DNA from: Nitrospira sp.
GTDB lineage: Bacteria > Nitrospirota > Nitrospiria > Nitrospirales > Nitrospiraceae
Direction: 5' to 3'
NCBI GenBank assembly: GCA_029865225.1
Contig: JAOUHJ010000024.1
Span: 1-43,521, forward strand
DNA: 43,521 nucleotides
Part shown: positions 14,650-23,024 of the stretch, one piece after another
How the letters are laid out: each line of letters opens with the position of its first letter
Numbering within the stretch: the first letter of the stretch is position 1
Notes under the pieces: generated by a model
Database searches by the model: none
Seen by the model: the letters and a program-made list of their open reading frames with translations, nothing else
Told to the model about the DNA's origin: nothing
Position numbers and translations under genes: made by a program

Positions 14650-16433
14650 TGTTTGAGCGCTTTCTCGCGTTGACGCGTCTTGACCGTCAATTGCGTGAAT
14701 GAATTCAAGTTGGCGTAGAGCCCAAAAAATCGCTCTAGGACCGTTGCAAACAGGAACACCCCGCTGCCGACATACTTGTCCTCATCCAATAGGAGCGTGA
14801 TGCCCAACCCCCGGCAGAAGCCGTGCCATCCCATCGACGTCGGACGCCGCACGACCCGCTTGGTGGACAGTTCCATGATGCCTTCAATTTGTTGTCGCAC
14901 GCCCGATGAGTCGGAAAAGTCGTACAGGCGTAGAATCTCTTGGAGTGCCTCGGGAGATTCCGTGAGGGACAAGTAGTTCAGCGAGAGATGCGAGATGAGT
15001 CGCCACTGATTCGCGGCACTCAACGGTGGACGAACCGTCGGGGTAGGCTTGACCAGCGCCTTGATTCTTGCCACCGGCGCGGCCTCCTCCAATTCGAAAT
15101 CTCCCCGCCCGTCATCGAGCCGCAGCCGACCAGGCAAATCACGGTTGGTGCAGGTCACGTCGACCACGAGCGTGTCTCCCGACGGCTCCGTCAATTCTAG
15201 ATCTACGTCGACCAGCGACAGGTACAAGTCGGTGCCGGGATCATCCTTCCGTGCGGAGGTACGTCGCGCCGCATGCCAATACTCGGCCTGCCGGTCTTGC
15301 GCATGCCGATGGTTCAAGGAATAGATCGGCTGAATCGGCCTAACCTGGTCTCCATGGGCATTGGTCACCGAGACCTCGTTGATCCGATAGACTTCGTGTG
15401 CGTTCGGCCGACGCACATCCGGCACGACACGATATTCCATCTGCGTATGGTCCAGTCGAATCGGCTCAGCCACCTGTTCGAACAAATTCACCACAGGGGT
15501 ACAGCCGAGCCTGAAATGCTCGGACCCAATCGCGGAGGCTAGACGCGGGACCTCCTCCAATCCTATGAGGAGATCCAGCCTGGTCCCCATCGTTCCACGG
15601 CAGGTCTGCTGGAACCCGGAGATGTCGACAAAGAGAAATTTCTGTGGAAACGTAAAGTACTCGTGCAACAGACGGTAGCCGAGCTGGGCCTGTGAGGGAT
15701 AGGGCAGCATCCCCTCGTCCGTCTCAAACCCTACGGCTCGAATCCGGTCCGGCGGGAGCACGATGTCTCGAAGAGAGCCCGCATCTTTCCCACCGACCCC
15801 ACGCATGCGCACCCCTTTGACCTGGTTGAGCAGCACCTCGTAAAGGGCGTAGGCGATCTGGCTCTCCCCCTGGAGATAGATCCGCAGCGTGTCCAACTGC
15901 AGTTCCTGAAACGATGTCCCTCCGGTGCACTGCAGCTGAAGCCGCAACACGGACTTCACCTGCTTGCCCCACAGCGGGATGTCTTCCGACTCGATCCGGG
16001 CTGCGGCAATCTCGATCGGCCAGAGCGTCACAGGGTAGGCCGTCCGAAACCGGCATTGCACGCCATCGACCGGACGGGAAAATAATTGCGTATGGCGGGG
16101 AATGGTATAACCGGACGTAACCTTCCCCTGTTCGGGGTCCAGTACGAACTGGGCAATCGACATCGATGGAATGGGCGCGAGGTAATGGGGATACAGAATG
16201 CCGAGGAGGGCGTCGGTGATTTCCGGGAATTCGTCGTCGAGCTTCCGCTGCACTCTGGCGGTCAGGAAGGCCACGGCTTGGATGAGCCGTTCAACATGCG
16301 GATCCTCGCACTTGCCGGCCTCGAGCAACAGCCGCCCCGCTACCTTCGGATACGCTTGGCCGAACTCCTGTCCGAGCGCGCGCAGGTAGGACAGCTCCCG
16401 CTCGTAATAGGTCAACAGGGCGTCATGTTGCAT
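14613..16433 (-). CDS. tssF: TssF baseplate protein
   Basis: The start is ATG 16433, two bases after the tssE stop, with GGGAG upstream. The longer frame to 16529 overlaps tssE and is rejected. The 606-residue product begins MQHDALLTYYERELSYLRAL and continues GQEFGQAYPKVAGRL, ledger-like AFLTARVQRKLDDEFPEITD, ALLGILYPHYLAPIPSM: the classic TssF (ImpG/VasA) start. Two TssF and one TssG chain build each baseplate wedge, which docks to TssK. The length is normal for the family. Confidence 0.95.
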   Translation of the reverse strand: MQHDALLTYYERELSYLRALGQEFGQAYPKVAGRLLLEAGKCEDPHVERLIQAVAFLTARVQRKLDDEFPEITDALLGILYPHYLAPIPSMSIAQFVLDPEQGKVTSGYTIPRHTQLFSRPVDGVQCRFRTAYPVTLWPIEIAAARIESEDIPLWGKQVKSVLRLQLQCTGGTSFQELQLDTLRIYLQGESQIAYALYEVLLNQVKGVRMRGVGGKDAGSLRDIVLPPDRIRAVGFETDEGMLPYPSQAQLGYRLLHEYFTFPQKFLFVDISGFQQTCRGTMGTRLDLLIGLEEVPRLASAIGSEHFRLGCTPVVNLFEQVAEPIRLDHTQMEYRVVPDVRRPNAHEVYRINEVSVTNAHGDQVRPIQPIYSLNHRHAQDRQAEYWHAARRTSARKDDPGTDLYLSLVDVDLELTEPSGDTLVVDVTCTNRDLPGRLRLDDGRGDFELEEAAPVARIKALVKPTPTVRPPLSAANQWRLISHLSLNYLSLTESPEALQEILRLYDFSDSSGVRQQIEGIMELSTKRVVRRPTSMGWHGFCRGLGITLLLDEDKYVGSGVFLFATVLERFFGLYANLNSFTQLTVKTRQREKALKQWPPRAGEQILL

Positions 16434-16435
16434 TC

Positions 16436-17275
16436 CTACGCTCCCCGCACGTCGTACTGATGGTTGGTGACATGAAGCGCGGCGTCGAAGGTGACGGGCT
16501 CCGCGAAGGACTCCACGCGCAAGAGGCATTCGATCCGGAATCGCAAGACCTGAGAAAACTTTTCTTCCGCTTCAAGGGACACCCGCACGCTCTTGAGCCG
16601 TGGCTCGGCTTGTGCGATTGCCAGCTCGACTTCTCGCCTGATTCGTTTCCGATCTTCGTTGCTCGACAAACTGTAGGCGGTAAAATCCGGCACGCCGAAT
16701 TCAAGCAGCGAGCCCCGAAGTTCTTTAAAGGCCTCCGGGACCCCCTGTTGCATCTCCTGACGCGAGTTCAGCAACGCGGCCAGATCCCTCGCCACATCAT
16801 CTTTCAGCTGTCGCACCGAATAGGTGGGCTGCGCTTTTCTCAATCGGTAAATCTCGTCGACATAGGCCTCATCGAGCAACATGCGATTCAGGTAGGGGAC
16901 GTTGACTCCCCGAGGAGTATCCTCCACCAAACGCATCACCTCTTTCGGCAAGCGGACGGATTTGAAACGCTCCGTCTCATACAGACAGCCCTGACGGATC
17001 GCCTGGTTGAGCGCCTCCACCACATGATCCAGGAGTTCGGCAGGCACCTCTTGCCCCGGGCTCCACTGGTCGATTGCGTCTATCGTGTCAGGTGGAACCT
17101 GGGCGGCGATGAAGGCCGAGAGCGGATCTTTCCGCTGCCGCAACCTGTCGATCAGCAGCTTCGGGTTTTTGATCTCGTCACGGTCGAGCAACGGGGTTCC
17201 GACTCGTGGATCGTAATCCAACAGCCGATCCAGCACCGACGCGACTAAGTTGTTGTCGGAGGAGAGAGTGGCCAT
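16436..17275 (-). CDS. tssE: TssE (gp25-like) baseplate protein with a ~115-residue insertion
   Basis: The start is ATG 17275, with GGAG 9 nt upstream; TTG 17281 is too close to that site. The product is 279 residues, although most TssE proteins have 130-180. The usual opening (SVLDRLLDYDPR, near residue 15) is present. The conserved gp25 core (DDVARDLAALLNSRQ, near 160; FGVPDFTAYSLSS; RREVELAIAQAEPRLKSVRV) begins over 100 residues later than expected. The insert includes RLRQRKDPLSAFIAAQVPPD, VVEALNQAIRQGCLYE, and LVEDTPRGVNVPYLNRML. TssE closes the wedge beside TssF/TssG and starts sheath polymerisation. The insert is helical and of unknown role. Confidence 0.87.
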   Translation of the reverse strand: MATLSSDNNLVASVLDRLLDYDPRVGTPLLDRDEIKNPKLLIDRLRQRKDPLSAFIAAQVPPDTIDAIDQWSPGQEVPAELLDHVVEALNQAIRQGCLYETERFKSVRLPKEVMRLVEDTPRGVNVPYLNRMLLDEAYVDEIYRLRKAQPTYSVRQLKDDVARDLAALLNSRQEMQQGVPEAFKELRGSLLEFGVPDFTAYSLSSNEDRKRIRREVELAIAQAEPRLKSVRVSLEAEEKFSQVLRFRIECLLRVESFAEPVTFDAALHVTNHQYDVRGA

Positions 17276-17318
17276 ACGCAATCGCTCCGTGAGTGCTGCA
17301 AACTCCTGGTCTGCTTCT

Positions 17319-17774
17319 CTAGGCTCCGACGTTCTGCTTCAAGTCATAACTGGCCACTTCCGTTCCGCGCTTCCACTCGGCCTTGCGATAGTCCAGCGAG
17401 ATGGTCTCCGTCGGCTTGGTCTCGCCGCTGTGGAAGCCCACGCTCACATTGCTGATCTGGCAATCGTTCAGCGTCACCTTGAAATATTCTTTGTTACTGC
17501 CGTCTACGAAGGTGATGGTCGCTGTCTTAAACAGTTTTTTCTCGGCGCAGGCTTTAGAAATCGACGGACTGGATTGATCCATTTCCTTGACGATGACCGC
17601 CGGGGAGAAATTTGTGATACGGGCGTTCTTGCTGCTGTCCTCATCGAATTCTCCCGCCTGCGTAATGGAATAGGAGAGCGATTGAACAACAATTTGACCT
17701 TCGAACCCACTGGTCGTGGCTTTTCCCTTTAGGCCCATATCCAAAAAGCAATTCTCATTGACTCCCTGTGCCAT
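17319..17774 (-). CDS. hcp: Hcp/TssD inner-tube protein
   Basis: This 151-residue protein starts at ATG 17774 behind AAGGAGGA. It has the Hcp beta-barrel pattern: CFLDMGLKGKAT, EGQIVVQSLSYSITQ, SKNARITNFSPAVIVKEMD, SPSISKACAEKKLFKTATIT, and GETKPTETISLDYRKAEW near the end. Hcp hexamers stack to form the expelled tube and can carry small effectors in the lumen. It is the first gene of the second half-operon. The 301 bp upstream carry a sigma-54-type promoter at 17844-17859 and a shared 20-bp motif at 18000-18019, suggesting separate, high-level control, as expected for the most abundant T6SS subunit. Confidence 0.95.
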   Translation of the reverse strand: MAQGVNENCFLDMGLKGKATTSGFEGQIVVQSLSYSITQAGEFDEDSSKNARITNFSPAVIVKEMDQSSPSISKACAEKKLFKTATITFVDGSNKEYFKVTLNDCQISNVSVGFHSGETKPTETISLDYRKAEWKRGTEVASYDLKQNVGA

Positions 17775-17843
17775 ACTCGTCCTCCTTGAAATGAGTGTAG
17801 TGCGATTGTCTCCTCGATCTGATGATCGACATGCGTGCTACGA

Positions 17844-17859
17844 AGCAATCGGCATGCCA
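17844..17859 (-). promoter_or_regulatory. Sigma-54 (-24/-12) promoter of hcp
   Basis: On the minus strand the site reads TGGCATGCCGATTGCT. It has GG and GC separated by exactly 10 nt and matches TGGCAC-N5-TTGCW at all but one consensus base. Transcription would begin near 17833, leaving a leader of about 59 nt before the hcp ATG. Hcp operons in several T6SS-bearing bacteria are known to use sigma-54 and a bacterial enhancer-binding protein. Confidence 0.65.
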
Positions 17860-17999
17860 CCAGCGTACAAGAACCCCTGATGACCTCTTTCTGACACTAA
17901 GTACTTCCCACAGTGAAGAAATCTCCTGCTAGTATCCTCGCGAGACCAACCGGATTTCTGTTTAGTCGTCGCGCCATAAGTATCCAAAAGGATTCTCCC

Positions 18000-18019
18000 C
18001 GTATCTAAACCGATTCACC
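18000..18019 (-). promoter_or_regulatory. 20-bp motif upstream of hcp (candidate activator site)
   Basis: On the minus strand this reads AGGTGAATCGGTTTAGATAC, 19 of 20 identical to the two tandem copies at 31921-31961. It is 226 nt upstream of the hcp ATG and about 140 nt upstream of the -24 element, a normal distance for an enhancer-binding protein. A weaker partial match (TCTGTTTAG) lies on the plus strand at 17956-17964. The region 17775-18075 contains no gene. Confidence 0.6.
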
Positions 18020-18075
18020 TGCCCGTCTGTCTCGCTCCTCGGCACATCGAGACAGGTGCATGGCACACGTTGCCA

Positions 18076-19560
18076 TCACTTCGCCGGCGGAGGCAATTCA
18101 GCCACCAGCCGCAGGGAGATCGTAATCTCGTCCAGTTGGAAGTGCGGTTTCAGATACGACACGGCCTTATAGCATCCTGGCTTCCCAGGAATTTCCGAGA
18201 CTTCTATACGCGCCTCTTTCAGAGGATATTTGGCCTTTAACTCCTGACCAGCGTCCTCCGTGCTGATCACATAGTTCTTGATCCAGCGATTCAGGAAGTC
18301 CTCACAATCCTTTCTTGTCATAAAGCTGCCGATCTTATCCCGCATGATCGACTTCAAATAATGCGCAAACCGCGACATGGCCATCATGTACTGCAGCTGT
18401 GTCGAGAGCCGAGCGTTCGCAGTCGCCGCCGCAGTGTCGTACTTCTTTCCCTTCTGGGTTGATTGCGCGCCGAAGAAGGCGGCGAAGTCGGTCCCCTTAC
18501 AATGGACCAAGGGAATGAACCCAAGATCCGACAACTCCTTTTCCCGACGGTCGGTAATGGCGATTTCGGTCGGACACTTGAGGGCGATTTCCCCCTCGTC
18601 CGTCCGAAAGGTGTGGGTCGGCAACCCATCGACGCGCCCTCCCCCTTCTACGCCTCGAATGGCAGCACACCAGCCATACTTGGCGAAGGCATCGGTCAGC
18701 CTCGCGCCGAACGCATAGGCGGCATTGCCCCAGCAGTACTTACTGTGATCTTTGCCGTCCACGTCCTCTTTGAAGTCGAACGCCTCAACGGGAACCGTAT
18801 CCGGACCATAGGGCAACCGCATGAGCACATGGGGGAGGGTCAACCCGACGTACCGGGAATCTTCGGATTCTCGGAACGACTTCCACATGGCGTAATCGAC
18901 GGCCTCGAATTTTTTCGCCAGATCACGGGGGTTCGGCAGATCCGTGAACGTATCCAGACCAAGTAGGCCCGGTGCCGCAGCCGAAATAAATGGGGCATGG
19001 GCCGCAGCCGCGACATTGGAAAGCTTCTCTAACAGGGAAAAATCTTGGGGATGTTTTCCGAATTCATAGTCCCCGATCAACGCGCCATAGGGCGCACCGC
19101 CAAACGTCCCATATTCCTCTTCATAGACTTTCTTGAACAGGGCACTCTGGTCGAACTCGACCGCCTTCTCGAGGTCTTTCACGAGATCGTTTTTGCTGAC
19201 GTTCAGGACCCGAATCTTCATCGTGGTCGACGTCTCCGACTGCATCACCAGGTAATGGAGACCGCGCCAGGACCCTTCCAGTTTCTGGAAATCGGGCGCA
19301 TGCATGATGGCATTGAGTTGATCGGTGAGGAGGCGATCGATATCGGCCACACGAGCCTTGATCGTCGCCTCAACATCTTTGGACACGCGAAACGTCCCCT
19401 TGAGCGCTTCCTCCACGACCGTGGCGATCTGGCGTCTGGACTGTTCCCGCTCCCAATCGTTCTTGGCGATCTTGGTGACTTCCAGAATCTGATCGAGCGT
19501 GCCGCTTTCGACCGTTGCCGCCGCCGATTCCGCTTCTGCCTGTTTTGCCTCGTCAGCCAT
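18076..19560 (-). CDS. tssC: TssC large sheath protein
   Basis: The start is ATG 19560 behind AGGAGGG; the longer frame to 19668 shadows tssB. The 494-residue product has the TssC (VipB) hallmarks: LNAIMHAPDFQKLEGSWRGL, HYLVMQSETSTTMKIRVLNV, VYEEEYGTFGGAPYGALIGD, YEFGKHPQDFSLL, and AHAPFISAAAP. TssC pairs with TssB to build the contractile sheath; its N-terminal helix is the ClpV handle. The gene is the last of the first half-operon, before the 301-bp promoter gap of hcp. Confidence 0.96.
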   Translation of the reverse strand: MADEAKQAEAESAAATVESGTLDQILEVTKIAKNDWEREQSRRQIATVVEEALKGTFRVSKDVEATIKARVADIDRLLTDQLNAIMHAPDFQKLEGSWRGLHYLVMQSETSTTMKIRVLNVSKNDLVKDLEKAVEFDQSALFKKVYEEEYGTFGGAPYGALIGDYEFGKHPQDFSLLEKLSNVAAAAHAPFISAAAPGLLGLDTFTDLPNPRDLAKKFEAVDYAMWKSFRESEDSRYVGLTLPHVLMRLPYGPDTVPVEAFDFKEDVDGKDHSKYCWGNAAYAFGARLTDAFAKYGWCAAIRGVEGGGRVDGLPTHTFRTDEGEIALKCPTEIAITDRREKELSDLGFIPLVHCKGTDFAAFFGAQSTQKGKKYDTAAATANARLSTQLQYMMAMSRFAHYLKSIMRDKIGSFMTRKDCEDFLNRWIKNYVISTEDAGQELKAKYPLKEARIEVSEIPGKPGCYKAVSYLKPHFQLDEITISLRLVAELPPPAK

Positions 19561-20089
19561 TGGCACCCTCCTTGGTTCCTTCCGCAGAAACTCCGATTTC
19601 CTTCCCGATCTTTTGCTGCAACTCCGTGTTACTGAGGATCTCCTGGAGCTTGTCGGCCAGACTGTCATTGCCGTCCGTCTTGGCCAGCAATGCCGTGAGT
19701 TGCTGACGAATTTCCACGAGCTTCTTCAACGCGGGCACTTGATTGGCCACTGCCTCCGGCGAGAAATCATCCAAGTGGGTAAACTTCAGCTCCGCACCGA
19801 TCTTGCCTCCGTCTGGGCTGAGTTTATTCTCCACCTGATACGCCAGGCGCGGGGTGATGCCCTTCATCACATCGTTGAAATTATCCCGGTCGATCTCCAC
19901 GAATTTCCGCTTGGGGTCCTTGAGGGGGCCCAGCGGGGTTTCCGGCTTGCCCGAGAGATCCGCCATGACGCCAACCACGAACGGCAGCTCTTTCATCTCG
20001 ATGGCGCCTCCGGTTTCAACATCATAGGTAATCTGAACCCTTGGCGGCCTGACCCGGCTGAGCTTTTGCTGTGTACTTTCCCTCGCCAT
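19553..20089 (-). CDS. tssB: TssB small sheath protein
   Basis: This 178-residue protein begins MARESTQQKLSRVRPPRVQI, then TYDVETGGAIEMKELPFVVG and VMADLSGKP, the standard TssB (VipA) opening. It continues RKFVEIDRDNFNDVMKGITP and the LKFTHLDDFSPEAVANQVP block. TssB handshakes with TssC in the sheath. The C-terminal ~40 residues are charged and helical. Its 3' end overlaps the tssC start by 8 nt, so both are made in balanced amounts. It starts 30 nt after tssA. Confidence 0.95.
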   Translation of the reverse strand: MARESTQQKLSRVRPPRVQITYDVETGGAIEMKELPFVVGVMADLSGKPETPLGPLKDPKRKFVEIDRDNFNDVMKGITPRLAYQVENKLSPDGGKIGAELKFTHLDDFSPEAVANQVPALKKLVEIRQQLTALLAKTDGNDSLADKLQEILSNTELQQKIGKEIGVSAEGTKEGANG

Positions 20090-20119
20090 ACGTTTCCCCC
20101 CTTTTCGTCCGTGCGGTGA

Positions 20120-21244
20120 TTACGACTCTCTCGACGCGTCGGAGTCCTGCGTCAACCCCAACGTCTCTTTGACTGCACTCAACACACTTGCGTCCTTAAT
20201 CAACTCCTGTAACCACTCCTCTAACGGCATCTCCTGCCATCGCACCGCCCGCTGTACCAAATAGGGCACCGGGCTATGCGGTTCAGTTCGACGGAAAAAC
20301 TCAGCCACACGCTGCAGTTGCCTGATGGCATCCGCCCGCGTTCTCAGGTCTCCCGACACCGCAGATGACTCGGTCTGTGTTGTCGTCACAACAGACTCCT
20401 CCTGTGGGTGTTCCTGGACAGGATCTTGACGTAACCCCACCCCGCCACGCTTTCGGACCAGCTCATCCAACAGATCTCGGCAGCTTTCCATCATTTCCTG
20501 AAGCGGCCGAAGCGTAAATCCCTCCGCCCCATATTTCTCGGTGGCGATGCGGTTGAGCGATTGAAACGCATCCCATGCTTCACTCATCATGTCGCGGAGC
20601 GATGAGAAATGTGACAGCGGGGTGGCCGCAACCACACGATCGATTTTTTCACCTAATTGCGTCGCTTCATCCAGCGCGGCTTGCGCATGCCCTCGCTGCT
20701 CTTGTGTCTGTGCCGCCTGGACCGCCCCTTTCAATTTCTCGATCTCATCGTGCCCCTTGCCGTAGTCGTAGCAGGAATAGATCACCCCGCCAGACTGGTG
20801 CATGATCGGAACCGTCTGAATCGCTCGAGGCAGAATGGTATTTAAAGCTTCCAGTTTCGTGGCACGGGCATCCAGATCCCCGTCTTCCTCGATCGCCGGA
20901 AGAAGATCGTTCCAACATTTCTCATGGGCGAGCGTCATGACTCGCAGCCCATCGCGCAATCCGACAAACCCGTGTTTTCTGGTCAGTCCTTCGACCAACC
21001 AGACCATGACACCCAAATCCTTCCCTTCTTCGGTCAGAATCTTCGTCGACAGCTGAACGACCTTCTGCCAATCTGCGCTCTTCCCCTGGCTCTGGATCGG
21101 TCCATTAGTCACCGGGTCTTCGTGACGCATCGCGTCTTTGATGGCGCGGTACGTCGCCCCGTACTGCACGTTCGGGTCAGGCTTTGCGCCCTCTTTGAAC
21201 GGCCCTACCAAGAGCTCGCAATCGATCGTCGACGACAGTGCCAT
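20120..21244 (-). CDS. tssA: TssA, ImpA-domain sheath assembly protein
   Basis: This 374-residue protein carries the ImpA N-terminal domain in its first half: LVGPFKEGAKPDPNVQY, SADWQKVVQLSTKILTEEGK, DLGVMVWLVEGLTRKHGFVG and GLRDGL, then a WNDLLPAIEEDGDLDAR stretch. The C-terminal third holds RTRADAIRQLQRVAEFFRRT EPHSP-type text and WLQEL, common to short TssA proteins. TssA caps the growing tube and sheath and links them to the baseplate. It starts 3 nt after the tagJ stop, so the two are coupled. Confidence 0.9.
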   Translation of the reverse strand: MALSSTIDCELLVGPFKEGAKPDPNVQYGATYRAIKDAMRHEDPVTNGPIQSQGKSADWQKVVQLSTKILTEEGKDLGVMVWLVEGLTRKHGFVGLRDGLRVMTLAHEKCWNDLLPAIEEDGDLDARATKLEALNTILPRAIQTVPIMHQSGGVIYSCYDYGKGHDEIEKLKGAVQAAQTQEQRGHAQAALDEATQLGEKIDRVVAATPLSHFSSLRDMMSEAWDAFQSLNRIATEKYGAEGFTLRPLQEMMESCRDLLDELVRKRGGVGLRQDPVQEHPQEESVVTTTQTESSAVSGDLRTRADAIRQLQRVAEFFRRTEPHSPVPYLVQRAVRWQEMPLEEWLQELIKDASVLSAVKETLGLTQDSDASRES

Positions 21245-21247
21245 GGT

Positions 21248-22048
21248 TCAGTTCACTCCCTCGTGGTTAATCTGTATGTCGCGAATCTCCAGCAATGAAC
21301 ATTCCGCGTCGTCTACCAGGAACATCTTCAGCCCCAGGCCACCGACCAGACCTGCTCCGAGGTCGATCCATTCGGTGATCCGACCAAGGCGCACTTGCTC
21401 GTTATCGTGCGCATCACTCCCCGGATAGAGCGCAGGCAGATACACATCGCCCTGCTGCCCATCGTGGCACTCCACACGAGCAGGAACCCACAGCAGATCC
21501 CGGAGAAAGTGGGGAGGTGAAAGCTCCAGCATCTTGATCTGTTCCATCGGCAGCCACATGTAGGTGCCGTTGACGAAGACCTCCAGCACCTGTCCGAAGC
21601 GATCGTCCGAATCGGCAAGAGTCTTGAAGGCCGTTCCGTTCAGCGTGCCGGTGATCGGAGGTGTCAGGGATTTGGCCCGTGCGATAGCCTCTGCTGCCTG
21701 ATGAGCATCGCCCCGCTGCAAGCAGGCAATCGCCGTGAGGTAGTCTTTCGCATAGGCGGGAGGGGCTGCCATAAATTCGGGAGCCTTCCCCCCTGACAAA
21801 CACGTTCGCCGTGCAGCATCGGCTTGCAGGAGCTTTCGGTAAACTTCAACCCCGATCCCGGCTTTGTCATCCTGCGCACCCAGCACATCCAGTTGACGGG
21901 AAGCCCGTTCATGGGCACCGTCAAAACACAACAGCTCGAAGAGAAACGTACGAATCCGGAGATCGGTGGGATGCTGTTTGACTTCTTGATTCAGCTCAAG
22001 GATTGCAGCTGACAGTTGATTGGCATCAAGTAGTTCTTTGGCCTTCAT
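21248..22048 (-). CDS. tagJ: TagJ/ImpE accessory protein
   Basis: This 266-residue protein begins MKAKELLDANQLSAAILELN with a TPR-like repeat (QEVKQHPTDLRIRTFLFELL). The C-terminal half holds the ImpE block: DDRFGQVLEVFVNGTYMWLP, MEQIKMLELSPPHFLRDLLW and VYLPALYPGS. TagJ homologues bind TssB and ClpV and tune sheath disassembly. They are found only in some T6SS subtypes, usually those whose ClpV binding differs from the Vibrio type. It starts within the 3' end of tagF (23-nt overlap). Confidence 0.87.
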   Translation of the reverse strand: MKAKELLDANQLSAAILELNQEVKQHPTDLRIRTFLFELLCFDGAHERASRQLDVLGAQDDKAGIGVEVYRKLLQADAARRTCLSGGKAPEFMAAPPAYAKDYLTAIACLQRGDAHQAAEAIARAKSLTPPITGTLNGTAFKTLADSDDRFGQVLEVFVNGTYMWLPMEQIKMLELSPPHFLRDLLWVPARVECHDGQQGDVYLPALYPGSDAHDNEQVRLGRITEWIDLGAGLVGGLGLKMFLVDDAECSLLEIRDIQINHEGVN

Positions 22049-23015
22049 GTGACCCTCCTACGGAATCAAGATATTGCAGCAGAGACATATGCCCATCAGT
22101 ACCCGCGTACGTCGGACAGTCGACTGAACAACTCGCAACAGTCTCCTGGGCATCAGGCGGCCACACTCTCCCGTTTCCCCACGAGTCATCTCCGAGTTCT
22201 GGTGAGATAATGAATCTCGCCAAATTCGGGGATGGGCACCCCACAGAGACAAGAATACAGGGCGCAACCTTCGAGGGACCGCGATTCCAGAACGCTAGAG
22301 TTGTCGACAGGGGATTCGGCCTCGTCGCAGACCACCGTGCATGGTATTCCAACCAAAACGGTACGTCGTAGGTTTCTCCTATGCTCCCTTTCAATAAGGG
22401 ATGGCACCATCCCCAACCACTGACCTGGCTGCAGGATTTACTCGAAACGTGCCGCCCTGCATCGTTGGCTGGTTCAGTCGTGTCCTCGCCCTCGTCACCC
22501 AGACCGTTTCGAAACTCAGTGACGGTCGTGCGTGATAAATAGTCGTGAAACCCTGCCTCACCCCCCCCATCCCGGTCGACCTCGTTCTCGAGCAACTCCG
22601 CACGCGCGCGAAAAGCCTCCCAATCCAGATCCAGGCGAAGTTGATGCAGCAACTGTCTGGCTGTCTCGAGGAACAGCCGGCATTGCAAGGGAATCAGCCA
22701 GGGAGCCGGCGACACACGCCGACCCTCCAGGAGCAGAAACGTGAGAAACGGAAACGACCGCCCAGCTCGATCGCGACTGGCAAAGACGGCTCCACAGACG
22801 ACTCGCCCCTCTCCCTCCGGCACAAACAGGAAATTCCAAACATCGGCTTGAGACACGAGCGTCGGCCACTCGGATCCAGCCCGTGTCTTGGCATACTGAA
22901 TCCCACGCTCGAACCACTCGTCGAGTTCGCGCACTTCAGGTCCAGCGGCATGGAAACGGAGAAACTCTGGTGACACGGGGAGTTTTCCGTAATAGCCGCA
23001 CACCGCCTCAGGCAT
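22026..23015 (-). CDS. tagF: TagF-domain T6SS regulator
   Basis: This 329-residue protein shows the TagF (DUF2094) start CGYYGKLPVSPEFLRFHAAG, then LDEWFERGIQYAK, WNFLFVPEGEGRVVCGAVFA, and SRDRAGRSFPFLTF. TagF represses assembly post-translationally, in known systems by binding Fha, and is relieved by other cues. In this window the Fha partner is present, but no complete PpkA kinase or PppA phosphatase gene is seen. It starts 9 nt downstream of tssM. Confidence 0.85.
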   Translation of the reverse strand: MPEAVCGYYGKLPVSPEFLRFHAAGPEVRELDEWFERGIQYAKTRAGSEWPTLVSQADVWNFLFVPEGEGRVVCGAVFASRDRAGRSFPFLTFLLLEGRRVSPAPWLIPLQCRLFLETARQLLHQLRLDLDWEAFRARAELLENEVDRDGGGEAGFHDYLSRTTVTEFRNGLGDEGEDTTEPANDAGRHVSSKSCSQVSGWGWCHPLLKGSIGETYDVPFWLEYHARWSATRPNPLSTTLAFWNRGPSKVAPCILVSVGCPSPNLARFIISPELGDDSWGNGRVWPPDAQETVASCSVDCPTYAGTDGHMSLLQYLDSVGGSHEGQRTT

Positions 23016-23024
23016 GGCTCTCCT

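Noticed and set aside
19561-19668. N-terminal extension of tssC
   Set aside because: It shadows the end of tssB; AGGAGGG precedes ATG 19560, where family homology starts.
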